Shown here piece after piece: positions 27,801 to 37,488 of a stretch of 64,000 nucleotides of DNA. The notes beneath the pieces are model-generated. The model searched no databases, was not told the origin of the DNA, and saw only the letters and a list, made by a program, of their open reading frames with translations. Every line of letters begins with the position of its first letter. Position 1 is the first letter of the stretch. The position numbers were made by a program, and so were the translations under genes. This DNA is from Planctomycetota bacterium (GTDB lineage: Bacteria > Planctomycetota > GCA-002687715 > DRQF01): positions 1 through 64,000 of the forward strand of contig JACKGY010000008.1 of NCBI GenBank assembly GCA_020639295.1, in the 5' to 3' direction.

Positions 27801-27900
27801 GATGGCCGCGCTCCTGGAAGCGGCGGACGAGGGTCTCGATGTGGCGGCCCGCGCGGCTCTCGGCCGGGAAGAGATGTTCGAATGAGAAGCTGATGTTCAT
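24886..27900 (-). CDS. Double glycosyltransferase: GT4-like and GT28/MGDG-synthase-like domains joined by a charged linker
   Basis: The protein has 1004 residues and starts at an ATG at 27900 preceded by AAGGAACG. Residues 1-380 form a GT-B enzyme of the GT4 type: an N-terminal acceptor half beginning near FPAESRAGRHIETLV and a donor half with FLIAGRVEGAAELEKEI and SRASESELLEAMAMN. Residues about 390-575 are a disordered linker with alternating acidic blocks and two Arg runs of 7 and 11 residues. The rest resembles MGDG synthase/MurG-type GT28: MSMASANGQHRAGDAMFEAF near 605, VVITEYDLHPYW near 755, ILMRPGGLGTTERIMEV near 835, and VADLLITRAVGHTVAEAFA. A two-step lipid or glycan glycosylation is inferred. 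Few free-standing enzymes combine these folds. Confidence 0.8.
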   Translation of the reverse strand: MNISFSFEHLFPAESRAGRHIETLVRRFQERGHQVSVVTTACDEPIDPEGIEILRLRESPGAKGHGRSDTLLGKAITKFLKAQDVDVHFCEGLTPLSAVAVKAAERAGAKTVIRVLADASGVVMGIGGDRKLAPSALKKRVSTMLRYANVAAASSPRCAELLKEYYDGETRVVEKCVDLSVCNPDRVQPTDIDMLREKFAIGDRTAIIYSREEMRAETISGTIPFMRELQAARPGIVFLIAGRVEGAAELEKEIKEAGLGDAYRLLGDLSQRDLFAAYATSALYFAPHDSRASESELLEAMAMNCPIACDASKAETTARLVEESGALVLPDGDDAAAAQALLALLDDPARLAATKEKARAAASAKDIERGLNEVQHLFEELLELPLTDFSKPLERPTPKPRKARPVEDEDDDLALDDEVESDEDEVEQDAAEESADDEGVEDDGPAAEAGTEAKAAHEDRRERRRRRRRVREHDAEPEVEETEEAPARAPARVADDRDSGEDDDLDQVDDEADDEAVDDQDGGDEGGRRRRRRRRRRRLRHEDEIAAAAEAEAGEGGATETEEPAQSEEDFLAESAKRLRELDPKLTLRDLLPFLRPPKQVYVMSMASANGQHRAGDAMFEAFKTVDQNLKVKQINIAEYLNQSYDPAEIDRLIDAEYREGRRSSLALLERIDLEPQEPANAAQNDDDDQDPEAEQPMEEQERATSPEATVDQPIPDKIFSSRLRSLILDKRPHQVILTHYLPVHYIAALKREHQLRMRIAVVITEYDLHPYWIAEGVDQYLASSEKVRYKLLRAGVPSSIIDVVGIPVHPRFDSDLDRERIRRDLGVRSNAPTILMRPGGLGTTERIMEVIKQITSVGYAFNLLVLGGRNEALVKAVNGMKSPRGVNLKAFGFVENIHEVMGVADLLITRAVGHTVAEAFASGLPMLLIRPETMAEERTVDWFVERGVAMKAHDSLDLEWLLTDLLRQQGRTLREMRNRTMGSGRPRSGAAALGVDKICRLLN

Positions 27901-28327
27901 GTCACGTTCCTTCATGCCCGCCCGTGGCGGGCGACCGGGAGCGGTCGCTGGATCGGAACGTGACGGCCTTCTCACGCTGCGGCGGCCCGGTCCTCGGGCC
28001 TCCTTGCGGGTCCCCGGGGGGACCCCTGTTCACCGCTGCGCGGCTCGGGCGGCCCGCGGGTCGCCCTGGCGTCGTCCGCTGCGAGGCGGACGTGAATGCT
28101 CCTGGTTCCGATCCTGGAACCGCTCGTGTTCGTCGTGGGGAGTCCTTCTCCCCCGGAAGCGGGCGCCTCCTCGGCGCCGGGCCTCCTCCTCTTCGTTCGA
28201 AGGTCCCGTCACGCGGGAGGACCGAGGTCGTCCTCCCGGGGGCGGCATCCGGCCGCCAGGTTCCATCGGAACGCTAATTACCAAGTCCCGGGCCCTTACG
28301 CAAACCGGTCCGGGCCCGACCCTTCCC
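27901..28327 (-). other. Long structured leader of the double glycosyltransferase gene
   Basis: No gene is supported in these 427 bases. The only good promoter is at 28275-28303, which predicts a transcript leader of about 370 nt. It can form GGGAGGAC/GTCCTCCC (28215-28222 with 28230-28237), GGTTCC/GGAACC (28104-28109 with 28116-28121) and GGGTCC/GGACCC (28008-28013 with 28020-28025). It could hold a cis-regulatory RNA or a small RNA. It matches no riboswitch I recognise. Confidence 0.45.
28275..28303 (-). promoter_or_regulatory. Promoter of the double glycosyltransferase gene
   Basis: Minus-strand TTGCGT (28298-28303) and TAATTA (28275-28280) are separated by 17 bases, in the only AT-rich patch of the region, just after the pseudokinase gene ends at 28328. 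Confidence 0.5.
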
Positions 28328-29728
28328 TCAGAACCGGCCACGGAAGACGAACCAGTAGATCACGAAGTTGAGCAGGGCGAAGAGGAAGAGGGTGACCAGG
28401 GCACTGGCGAGCCGGAACTGGAGCGACCGCTTGGGGGCGCTGGCCACCCGTTCGCCGCGTTCCTTGTCCCGTGCCTGGAGCTTCTGGCCATCCGGCCGCT
28501 TCCGTGTTCGGAGCCGTTCGAGTGCCTCCCCGAGGGCGGCCAGGACCTCCTCCAGGGCCGGGGGGCGCTCCCTCGGGTCGCGCGCCAGACAGGACATGAT
28601 CAGGTCGGAGAGGCCTTCCGGCAGGCCGTTCTTGCGCTCGTCCGGGGTCTTGAGGGGTCCCTTCTCGACCGACCGGCGGATCCCGTCGAGGGTGGTACCG
28701 TCGACGGCCTCGACCCCGGCGACCAGACGGTAGAGCAGCGCCCCGAACGAATAGAGATCGCTGGCGACGGTCGGCCGGCGCGCCGGCGCCTCCCCCAGGA
28801 GATGCTCGGGGGCCAGGTAGCGCAGTCCGGGAAGCGCCCCCTCAGGGCAGGAGGCGGCCTGGACCTCGAGGCAGGCGGGGCCGGCGAGACGGGGTTCCGA
28901 GTCGTCATAGAGCCGCACGCGCGCCGGTCGGAAGCAACCCATGACCACGCCGTTGCGATGCAGGGTCGCCAGGCCGCGGCCGAGTCTGAGCGCCAGCTCC
29001 AGGCCCTCGGCCGGCTCGATCTTGCCGCTCCGACCGAGCTTCTCGTCGAGGGTGCCCTGGTGGGCGAAACGCTCGCGCATGACCAGGCCGCCATCGAGAT
29101 CGCGCAGCACGTCCAGGCGGGCGATCACCGGATCGTCGATCCGGCTCCAGGACAGGACCGCTCCCTCGAGCAGGGCATCCTGGCGTGTGGGCGCGCGGAG
29201 CACCTCGGCCGTGGCGCTGGCCCGATGGTGGGCGAGCCAGGCCACGCTGGCCGGCCCCTCCCCCAGGGGCTCGACGATCTCGTAGCCCTCGACCAGCGGA
29301 GCCGGACGATCGCCGACCGGCCGACGGGCCGGCTCCCGGGCCGGGCTCGGCGCGCTCATCGGGGCGGAGGGGACCGGCATCGCCGCCGGCTTTCCGGCGA
29401 CCGCGGCCGGAGTCGTGACCGAAGCCGCGACCTCCCGGCTCTCGTCTCCGAGGAAGGTGATCTCGGCCACGTCGGCGATGGCGAAGCGACTGCCCCGCTC
29501 GAGGATCACCCGGCGGATCTTCACCTCATCCTGGAAGGTCCCGTTGGCGGAACCGAGATCCCGAAGGAGCCATTGGCCCTCGTGGAACTCCACCAGGGCA
29601 TGCTCACGGGAGACCCGGGCATCGTCGATGACGAGCTCGCAGTGGGCCTCGCGACCGATCCTGATCGCGGCAGCGGCGAAGCTCCTGCGCTCGACCCGGC
29701 TGCCGACCTCGACGATGAATTCCGGCAT
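28328..29728 (-). CDS. FHA-domain protein with a degenerate kinase domain and C-terminal membrane helix
   Basis: The protein has 466 residues. The ATG at 29728 follows GGGGAGG. The N-terminal FHA domain is clear (IRIGREAHCELVIDDARVSREHALV, then LGSANGTF) and should bind phosphothreonine peptides. From about residue 140 a protein-kinase fold follows: GYEIVEPLGEG, then RYLAPEHLLGE, SDLYSFGALLYRLVAG and CLARDPRERP. The catalytic residues are gone: the VAIK lysine position reads VLRA, the HRD loop reads MGCFRP and no DFG is present. It is therefore a pseudokinase. A helix near the C-terminus (SALVTLFLFALLNFVIYWFVF) anchors it to the membrane. It probably scaffolds signalling by active PknB-like kinases, such as the one at 60486-61412. 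Confidence 0.88.
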   Translation of the reverse strand: MPEFIVEVGSRVERRSFAAAAIRIGREAHCELVIDDARVSREHALVEFHEGQWLLRDLGSANGTFQDEVKIRRVILERGSRFAIADVAEITFLGDESREVAASVTTPAAVAGKPAAMPVPSAPMSAPSPAREPARRPVGDRPAPLVEGYEIVEPLGEGPASVAWLAHHRASATAEVLRAPTRQDALLEGAVLSWSRIDDPVIARLDVLRDLDGGLVMRERFAHQGTLDEKLGRSGKIEPAEGLELALRLGRGLATLHRNGVVMGCFRPARVRLYDDSEPRLAGPACLEVQAASCPEGALPGLRYLAPEHLLGEAPARRPTVASDLYSFGALLYRLVAGVEAVDGTTLDGIRRSVEKGPLKTPDERKNGLPEGLSDLIMSCLARDPRERPPALEEVLAALGEALERLRTRKRPDGQKLQARDKERGERVASAPKRSLQFRLASALVTLFLFALLNFVIYWFVFRGRF

Positions 29729-29871
29729 CGGACCTCCCCTGCGCTCGGACGCAGCCAATGTAGCCCTGGGGGTGACCGGGTCAAGCGGTCGCGACGCTCC
29801 GCTTGCGGTCGCCGATGGCAACGCGCAGGATGGGCGCCGGCCGACCCCTCTCCTCGTTGCCGGGAAGGACG

Positions 29872-31134
29872 ATGACGCGACCGAGTCTCCTGAACTTCCT
29901 GCTGATGATGCTCGCGATCATGGGACCGCTCGGCGCCCAGGACTCGCGGCCACGGCTGGACCGGACTCGCGTCGAGGCCCTGGTCCGGCAGCTCGACGAT
30001 CCCGACTTCCAACGTCGCGAACAGGCCTTCGCCGAGCTCGAGGCCCTGGGTTCGACCCTGCAGCCCCTCCTGCGCGAACTGGCCCCGACGGCCTCGGTCG
30101 AGGCGCGCCTCAGGATCGAGACGCTGCTGGAGCGGATGACGACGGAGGAGACGGCCGACACGATCGAACTGGACGAGCAACGCTTCGATCTCGATCTGCG
30201 CCAGGCCAGCGTCGGCGACGCGCTCGACCTGCTCGCTCGCAAGGCCGGCTTCGACTTCCTCCCGGACCCCGACCTCGATCGACGCCGCATGGTCGACCTC
30301 GAGCTGAAGGCGGTCACCGCCTTCGAGGCCCTCGATCGCCTCGCCCGCCAGCTCGAGCGCTCCTGGACGCAGGACTACGGCAACGGCCGCATCCGCTTCT
30401 ACCGCTCCCCCGCCGAGGTCTCGCCCCGGATCGTCTACCGGGGACCGTTCCGGCTCTCGCTCGATTCGGTGACCCGGAACGCCTCGCTGACCTTCGGCGG
30501 CGAGACCAACCGGAACTGCCAGATCGCCGGCCGGCTCGAGATCGAACCGGGTGCTCCGGTCCTGGGGCTGTTCGTCCAGCCGCGGGTCACCGTGGCGATC
30601 GACGACCTCGAGAAGGACCTCGTCCCCGAGGCCCAGGTCGAGTCCTTCCAGCTCGCCGGTCCGCGGCGGAGCTTCCATTTCGCGTTGCGGGTCGAGCCGC
30701 CCGGTCCGGAGGCCCGGAAGCTGGCGCGGCTCGAGATCTGCCTGCGCATCGCCCTGCCTCGCCGCTACGACCCGCTGGAACTCGACATCGCGGCCGGCCA
30801 CGCCGAGAGCGGCCGGACCAAGATCGACTACCGGAGCGAGCAGAAGCTCGGCCCCAACCGCCGGGTCGAGCTGTTCATCGAACGCGCCCTGCCGACGGTG
30901 AATCCGGAGCGACCGGTGGAGCTGGCCGACGAACGGATCGAGGTGCTCACCGCGGAGGGCGAAGTCCTGCGCCCCATGGGGCCGGTCCAGCGCCTGAAGA
31001 GCGGAACCGGGGAGATCCTGCGCTTCGATCTGCCAGGACAGGAAGGCCGGCTACGGTCGATCCGACTGGCCAGCCTGCTGGAGGTGGAACTTTGCGAATT
31101 CCGCTTCGCCTTCGAGGATCTGGACCTGCCCTGA
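29872..31134 (+). CDS. Secreted protein with an STN/secretin-like domain
   Basis: The protein has 420 residues; the ATG at 29872 follows GGGAAGGAC. A signal peptide (LLNFLLMMLAIMGPLGAQ) is followed by a helical segment about 70 residues long (ALVRQLDDPDFQRREQAFAELEALG) of HEAT-like type. Residues about 105-165 (DLRQASVGDALDLLARKAGFDFLPDPDLD to ALDRLARQLERSW) resemble the STN domain of secretins and TonB receptors. The remaining 250 residues are beta-rich and unassigned. It is divergent from the FHA-pseudokinase gene and converges on the DUF2203 gene with only 13 bases between the stops. Function is not known. Confidence 0.7.
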   Translation: MTRPSLLNFLLMMLAIMGPLGAQDSRPRLDRTRVEALVRQLDDPDFQRREQAFAELEALGSTLQPLLRELAPTASVEARLRIETLLERMTTEETADTIELDEQRFDLDLRQASVGDALDLLARKAGFDFLPDPDLDRRRMVDLELKAVTAFEALDRLARQLERSWTQDYGNGRIRFYRSPAEVSPRIVYRGPFRLSLDSVTRNASLTFGGETNRNCQIAGRLEIEPGAPVLGLFVQPRVTVAIDDLEKDLVPEAQVESFQLAGPRRSFHFALRVEPPGPEARKLARLEICLRIALPRRYDPLELDIAAGHAESGRTKIDYRSEQKLGPNRRVELFIERALPTVNPERPVELADERIEVLTAEGEVLRPMGPVQRLKSGTGEILRFDLPGQEGRLRSIRLASLLEVELCEFRFAFEDLDLP

Positions 31135-31147
31135 GGCGACGGTCGGT

Positions 31148-31591
31148 TCAGAACTCGGCGTTGTTGGCGACCTTCTCGTCGCCGTCGATGGGCAGGCGGT
31201 CGGAGTGCTCGTCGTCGGTCTCGTGCCACCACGAGACCCGGTCCTCACCGAGCCGCCAGGTGAAGTAGACGATGCGGGAGTCCTTCTCGCCGTAGAACTT
31301 GACGATGCCCTCGAAGGGGTCGTCGAGGAAGGCCCCGAGTGCCTCCAACTCGCGCCGGCAGGCCTCGCGATGCTCCTTCAGGGCGAGGATCTTCTTGTCG
31401 TGCTCGCGCAGCTCGTCGAGGATCGCGTCCTCGCGCATCTCGCTCTCGCGCTCGAGGGCACGCCGCAGGTCCAGGAGGGAGCGTTCGTGGCGCTCGATCA
31501 GCTTCGAACAGGCCTTGGCGTCGGTGACGATGCGCCGCACCAGGGGCAGCATGCGCGTCGCTTCATCCGGCGTGAAGATCTTGCCCTTCAT
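31148..31591 (-). CDS. DUF2203 family protein
   Basis: The protein has 147 residues. The ATG at 31591 was chosen over an earlier one because it follows GGCGGA and because the family starts with the phrase F(T/S)xxEAxxxLPLVR, here FTPDEATRMLPLVRRIV. The middle is a long charged coiled-coil helix (ERHERSLLDLRRALERE to EHREACRRELEALG). The end, FYGEKDSRIVYFTWRLGEDRVSWWHE, is the conserved DUF2203 core. Members are small soluble proteins found in many bacteria; no function has been assigned that I know of. It has its own promoter at 31648-31676. Confidence 0.88.
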   Translation of the reverse strand: MKGKIFTPDEATRMLPLVRRIVTDAKACSKLIERHERSLLDLRRALERESEMREDAILDELREHDKKILALKEHREACRRELEALGAFLDDPFEGIVKFYGEKDSRIVYFTWRLGEDRVSWWHETDDEHSDRLPIDGDEKVANNAEF

Positions 31592-31647
31592 GATTCCGCC
31601 CCGCTCGCTCGAGCTCGTTCCTCGCCACATGTGATCTTCCGTCCGAA

Positions 31648-31676
31648 AGTCTAAATCCTGCCCCCGACCGAATCAA
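31648..31676 (-). promoter_or_regulatory. Promoter of the DUF2203 gene
   Basis: Minus-strand TTGATT (31671-31676) and TAGACT (31648-31653) are 17 bases apart. This predicts a leader of about 50 bases before the ATG at 31591. Confidence 0.6.
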
Positions 31677-31723
31677 ATACGGAGCGGAGCGGCCGGCCGC
31701 TGGCAGCGCGCCCGAAAAATGAC

Positions 31724-31757
31724 GAAGCCGCCCGATCGCGCGCGATCGGGCGGCTTC
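31724..31757 (-). terminator. Perfect 34-base palindrome, terminator of the DinB-fold gene
   Basis: GAAGCCGCCCGATCGCG is followed directly by its exact reverse complement (17-base arms, no spacer). On the minus strand it comes 20 bases after the stop at 31777 and is followed by GTCATTTTTCGG, giving a U-tract. It is a good intrinsic terminator. Confidence 0.8.
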
Positions 31758-31776
31758 CCTGCGGTCGCCGGCGGAA

Positions 31777-32214
31777 TCAGTAGTCGAGAGCCGACCGCCG
31801 CCCCGGATCGATGAGCTGGAGCAGGACGGCGATGGCACCGACGTGGTGCGCCTGCAATTCCAGATGGGCCTGAAGGGCCTCGACCTCGTCGATCTCGAGT
31901 TCCCGATCGTCGTCGAGCCGACCGCGCAACTTGCGGAAGGAGGAGCCGATCAGGTTGTTGATCTCGGCCACCGGGACATCCTCCGCCCCGAAGCTGGGGC
32001 CCGGCACCGGGCGACCGGACAGACGGGCCAGGAGGGCCCGGATGCTCTCGGCCACCGCCCAGAGGTGCTCGCGCACCGAGGCGATGCCCTCGTCCGGCCG
32101 CCAGTCGTTGTATTCCTGTTCGAGTCCCGCCACGTAGTCCGCCAGGCGAGCGGCGGCTGCTTCGATTCGGCCGCGCCAGACCAGCTGGTCGGACGGCGTC
32201 ATGATCCCCATCAT
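31777..32214 (-). CDS. DinB-fold four-helix protein
   Basis: The protein has 145 residues from the ATG at 32214; ATGs at 32220 and 32202 are alternatives, and 32214 gives the best spacing (6 bases) from AAGGGG. It is all helical. VREHLWAVAESIRALLARL and the C-terminal HLELQAHHVGAIAVLLQLI fit the metal-binding His pattern of the DinB/YfiT superfamily of thiol-dependent transferases. The match is by eye and the substrate is unknown. A second DinB-type protein is encoded at 39385-39921, from a different branch. Confidence 0.65.
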   Translation of the reverse strand: MMGIMTPSDQLVWRGRIEAAAARLADYVAGLEQEYNDWRPDEGIASVREHLWAVAESIRALLARLSGRPVPGPSFGAEDVPVAEINNLIGSSFRKLRGRLDDDRELEIDEVEALQAHLELQAHHVGAIAVLLQLIDPGRRSALDY

Positions 32215-32375
32215 CTCCATCCCCTTGCAGAGAGATATCGCCCCGGCGGTCGCCGAAGGCCCTCTTCCGCCCCTTCTGTCGGGATTCGCGACGATCGAGT
32301 TGAGAGCCGTGGTTTTATGCAACGGCAAGCCGTCGCAACCGATCTCCAGATCACGAAGTTCGATCTTGAAAGCGA

Positions 32376-32402
32376 TCGACCCGGTCCTGAGGACCGGGTC
32401 GA
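32376..32402 (-). terminator. Terminator of the sdhCAB operon
   Basis: TCGACCCGGTCC (32376-32387) pairs perfectly with GGACCGGGTCGA (32391-32402) over a TGA loop, 46 bases after the sdhB stop. On the minus strand TCGCTTTC follows. Confidence 0.65.
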
Positions 32403-32448
32403 CCCGTTTGCGCGCTGACCGGCGAAGGCTGCCGCCGCGATCGCGACC

Positions 32449-35132
<2,684 letters not shown>

Positions 35133-35139
35133 CGACCGA

Positions 35140-35808
35140 TTACCTCCAGGAAATCAGCGCCATGATGGGGAAGGACGCGAAGCCGAGCGCCAGGATCACG
35201 CCCAGGGCCACCGAGCATCGCCTGACGCAGCAGTTGATGCGCGGATGGTTCGCGCCGAAAGACTGGAAGGCCGAGCGGAAGCCGTGGCTGACGTGGATGC
35301 CCACCAGGATCCCGAAGACGACGTAGAAGCCCGCCCAGATCGGATTGGCGAGCACCTCGCGCACGCGCGCGAAGAGGTCGGCCGGCGCCGGGGCATGCAG
35401 GCCCTTCGAGAAGCGGAAGTGGATCAGATGCAGGATCAGGCCGCCGAGGATGAGGACGCCGGTGACGAACATGTTGCGCGAGGCCAGCGTGCTCTCACCG
35501 AAGGTCTTCTTCATCACGTAGGGCGTCGGCCGCGCGGCACGGTTCTCGGCGGTCAGCTTCAGCGCCATCCAGACGTGGACGCCGAAGAGCAGGGCGAGAC
35601 CGAACTCGAGCACCCAGATGAAGGGGCCGAGGAGGTGCAGCTTCTCGACCCAGGCGATGAAGGCGCTGCCGTGGTCGACGTCGACGTAGAGGCTGAGGTT
35701 CTCGAGCAGGTGGACGATCATGAAGGCCACGAGGAGGAATCCCGTGAGCCCCATGACGAACTTCTTGCCCAGCGACGAGGACAGGAATTTCCCGGTTCCG
35801 TTCGACAT
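35140..35808 (-). CDS. sdhC: Succinate dehydrogenase cytochrome b558 subunit
   Basis: The protein has 222 residues with five hydrophobic membrane helices, the single large anchor typical of type B enzymes. Haem-ligand His candidates occur in each helix: FMIVHLLENLSLY, WVEKLHLLGPFIWVLE, ALLFGVHVWMALKL, LILGGLILHLIHFRF and VGIHVSHGFRSAFQSFG. It carries two b haems and the quinone site, and anchors SdhAB to the inner membrane. GGGAGCC precedes the ATG at 35808. It is the first gene of the three-gene operon. Confidence 0.93.
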   Translation of the reverse strand: MSNGTGKFLSSSLGKKFVMGLTGFLLVAFMIVHLLENLSLYVDVDHGSAFIAWVEKLHLLGPFIWVLEFGLALLFGVHVWMALKLTAENRAARPTPYVMKKTFGESTLASRNMFVTGVLILGGLILHLIHFRFSKGLHAPAPADLFARVREVLANPIWAGFYVVFGILVGIHVSHGFRSAFQSFGANHPRINCCVRRCSVALGVILALGFASFPIMALISWR

Positions 35809-35892
35809 TCAATGGCTCCCAAGAGGCTCGCGCGGCGAGAGTTGCAATCGCCGCGGCCTGCTTTCCCAAGTCGCCATCGCGGGCGACGAACG

Positions 35893-35921
35893 AATCTAAC
35901 GAGCCTTCCTGGACTTGGTAA
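35893..35921 (-). promoter_or_regulatory. Probable promoter of sdhCAB
   Basis: Minus-strand TTACCA (35916-35921) and TAGATT (35893-35898) are 17 bases apart, giving a leader of about 80 bases before sdhC. Confidence 0.45.
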
Positions 35922-36039
35922 GTCGAGGGCCGAGGATTTTGGCGCCCCGCCGCCGCCCGGCCGGGGAGGCTCTCCGACCGTCTCGAATCCGGCCCCGGGA
36001 GGAGCCTTGCCGGGCGCGGACGAGGGCCCGGCGGTGTGC

Positions 36040-36045
36040 TACACT
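36040..36045 (+). promoter_or_regulatory. -10 box of a probable leaderless gene
   Basis: TACACT ends 8 bases before the ATG at 36054, and no Shine-Dalgarno sequence is present in between (CCGCCACC). The predicted transcript start falls at or next to the A of the ATG. The same TGCTACACTCCGCC string occurs before the gene at 59906, supporting its role as a promoter element. Confidence 0.55.
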
Positions 36046-36053
36046 CCGCCACC

Positions 36054-37361
36054 ATGCGAGGCGATAGCGAACAGTCCCAGCACGAGACCCAGACCCGGGC
36101 CAACGAGGCCCGGGCCCTGAGCGCCGAGGCCGAGGCCTCGGAGCGGGTCGACGCCGCGCCCCTGAAGATCACCTTCGAGTTCACCGGCGACTGCAACCTG
36201 CACTGCTTCTTCTGCGACTGCGAGTTCGGCCGCAACGAGTTCCGCAAGCAGGGCTTTCATCGCTTCGCCATGGAGGAAGGGCTGTTCCGGGCCATGGCCG
36301 AGACCGCCTTCCCCCACGCCACCGTGGTCAACCCGACGGTGATCGGCGAACCCTTCACCTTCCCGCACTTCGACCTCCTGCTCGACTACGCCGAGAAGTA
36401 CGCGGTCAAGCTCGAGCTGGTCACCAACGGCATGTTGCTGAAGGGCGCCCGGATGGAGCGGGTCCTGCCCCTCCTCGACCGCCTGATCATGAGCTTCGAC
36501 GGTGGGACCAAGGAGACCTTCGAGCACTGCCGGACCGGGTCCCGCTTCGAGGTGGTGATCGACAACCTGCGCCAGTTCAGCCGCCGCCGCCGGGAGCTGG
36601 GCCTCGAGCGTCGGGCCAAGTTCACCTTCGGCGTGACCCTGATGCGGGAGAACATCGAGGAGCTGCCGCGGATCGTCGAGTGGGCCCACGAACTCGACGT
36701 CGACGAGGTCTCGGCCGGTCACCTCCTGGTGTTCACCCGTGAGCTCCGCTCATCCTCGCTCTTCGAGCACAAGGCCCTGGCCAACCGCTGCATCCTGGCC
36801 GCCCGGGAACGCGCCGCCGAGCTCGGCGTGCGCCTCACCGCCCCGGCGCTGTTCGACCTCGAGGTCGCCGACGACGATCCCCTGCCGCTCGACCAGCGCA
36901 CCCAGGGCCTCGACCCCGAAAAGGGGGCCACCGGCATGACCCCGCGCCAGGAGCACGCGACCGGCGCGGTCGTCTCGGACACCCGGCCACGCCAGCTCGA
37001 GACCCTGGCCCACGAGAGTCCGCCGCCCGCCTGGGTCGGATCGGGACGCTACTGGTGCCAGTTCGCCTGGCGGCAGGTCTTCATCAACATCTCCGGCGAC
37101 GTCGCCCCCTGCTGCCACCAGAACCGGCCGGTCGTCGGCAACGTCTTCCGCCAGGACTGGGACGAGATCTGGAACGGCGAGGAATACCGGGCCCTGCGCC
37201 GAGGGCTCCACGACGGTCAGCCGCGTCCCTACTGCGCCTCCTGTTCCCTGCTCGCCGAGCAGGGGCTGGTCGACTACCGGGAGGAGGGCTACATCTTCGA
37301 GGACAAGTTCCCGGAGCAGAGTCGGGCCGACCTGCGTCCCGACGGCAAACCCCGCCGCTGA
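36054..37361 (+). CDS. Radical SAM protein with SPASM-type C-terminal domain
   Basis: The protein has 435 residues from the ATG at 36054. After a charged 35-residue tail, the cluster motif CNLHCFFC gives C47, C51 and C54. The barrel continues through TVIGEPFTF, ELVTNGMLLKG, LIMSFDGGTKETFEHCR and DEVSAGHLLVF. The SPASM-like end binds one or more extra clusters: CQFAWRQVFINISGDVAPCCHQ, GNVFRQDWDEIWNGEEYRALR and PYCASC. SPASM proteins modify peptides (as AlbA, PqqE) or act as sugar or lipid enzymes. No small precursor peptide gene is visible next to it, so the substrate is open. The gene appears leaderless. The ATG at 36036 would begin before the -10 box and is rejected. Confidence 0.9.
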   Translation: MRGDSEQSQHETQTRANEARALSAEAEASERVDAAPLKITFEFTGDCNLHCFFCDCEFGRNEFRKQGFHRFAMEEGLFRAMAETAFPHATVVNPTVIGEPFTFPHFDLLLDYAEKYAVKLELVTNGMLLKGARMERVLPLLDRLIMSFDGGTKETFEHCRTGSRFEVVIDNLRQFSRRRRELGLERRAKFTFGVTLMRENIEELPRIVEWAHELDVDEVSAGHLLVFTRELRSSSLFEHKALANRCILAARERAAELGVRLTAPALFDLEVADDDPLPLDQRTQGLDPEKGATGMTPRQEHATGAVVSDTRPRQLETLAHESPPPAWVGSGRYWCQFAWRQVFINISGDVAPCCHQNRPVVGNVFRQDWDEIWNGEEYRALRRGLHDGQPRPYCASCSLLAEQGLVDYREEGYIFEDKFPEQSRADLRPDGKPRR

Positions 37362-37488
37362 CGGCAGCTCCGGCGGCGACCGCCGCCGCGGGTAATCATG
37401 TACGAGACCTGACTGTGGAGCTGCTTTACATGGCCGAAGCCGGTTCCGTAGCATGCCCGTTGCCGTCAAGCCCCACGGAAGCCCGACC

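Noticed and set aside
27924..28341. Short open frames in the glycosyltransferase leader
   Set aside because: No start context and Arg/Gly/Pro-rich translations; the region is better explained as leader RNA.
36036..36053. Alternative ATG at 36036 for the SPASM protein
   Set aside because: It lies before the -10 box, so the message from that promoter would not include it.
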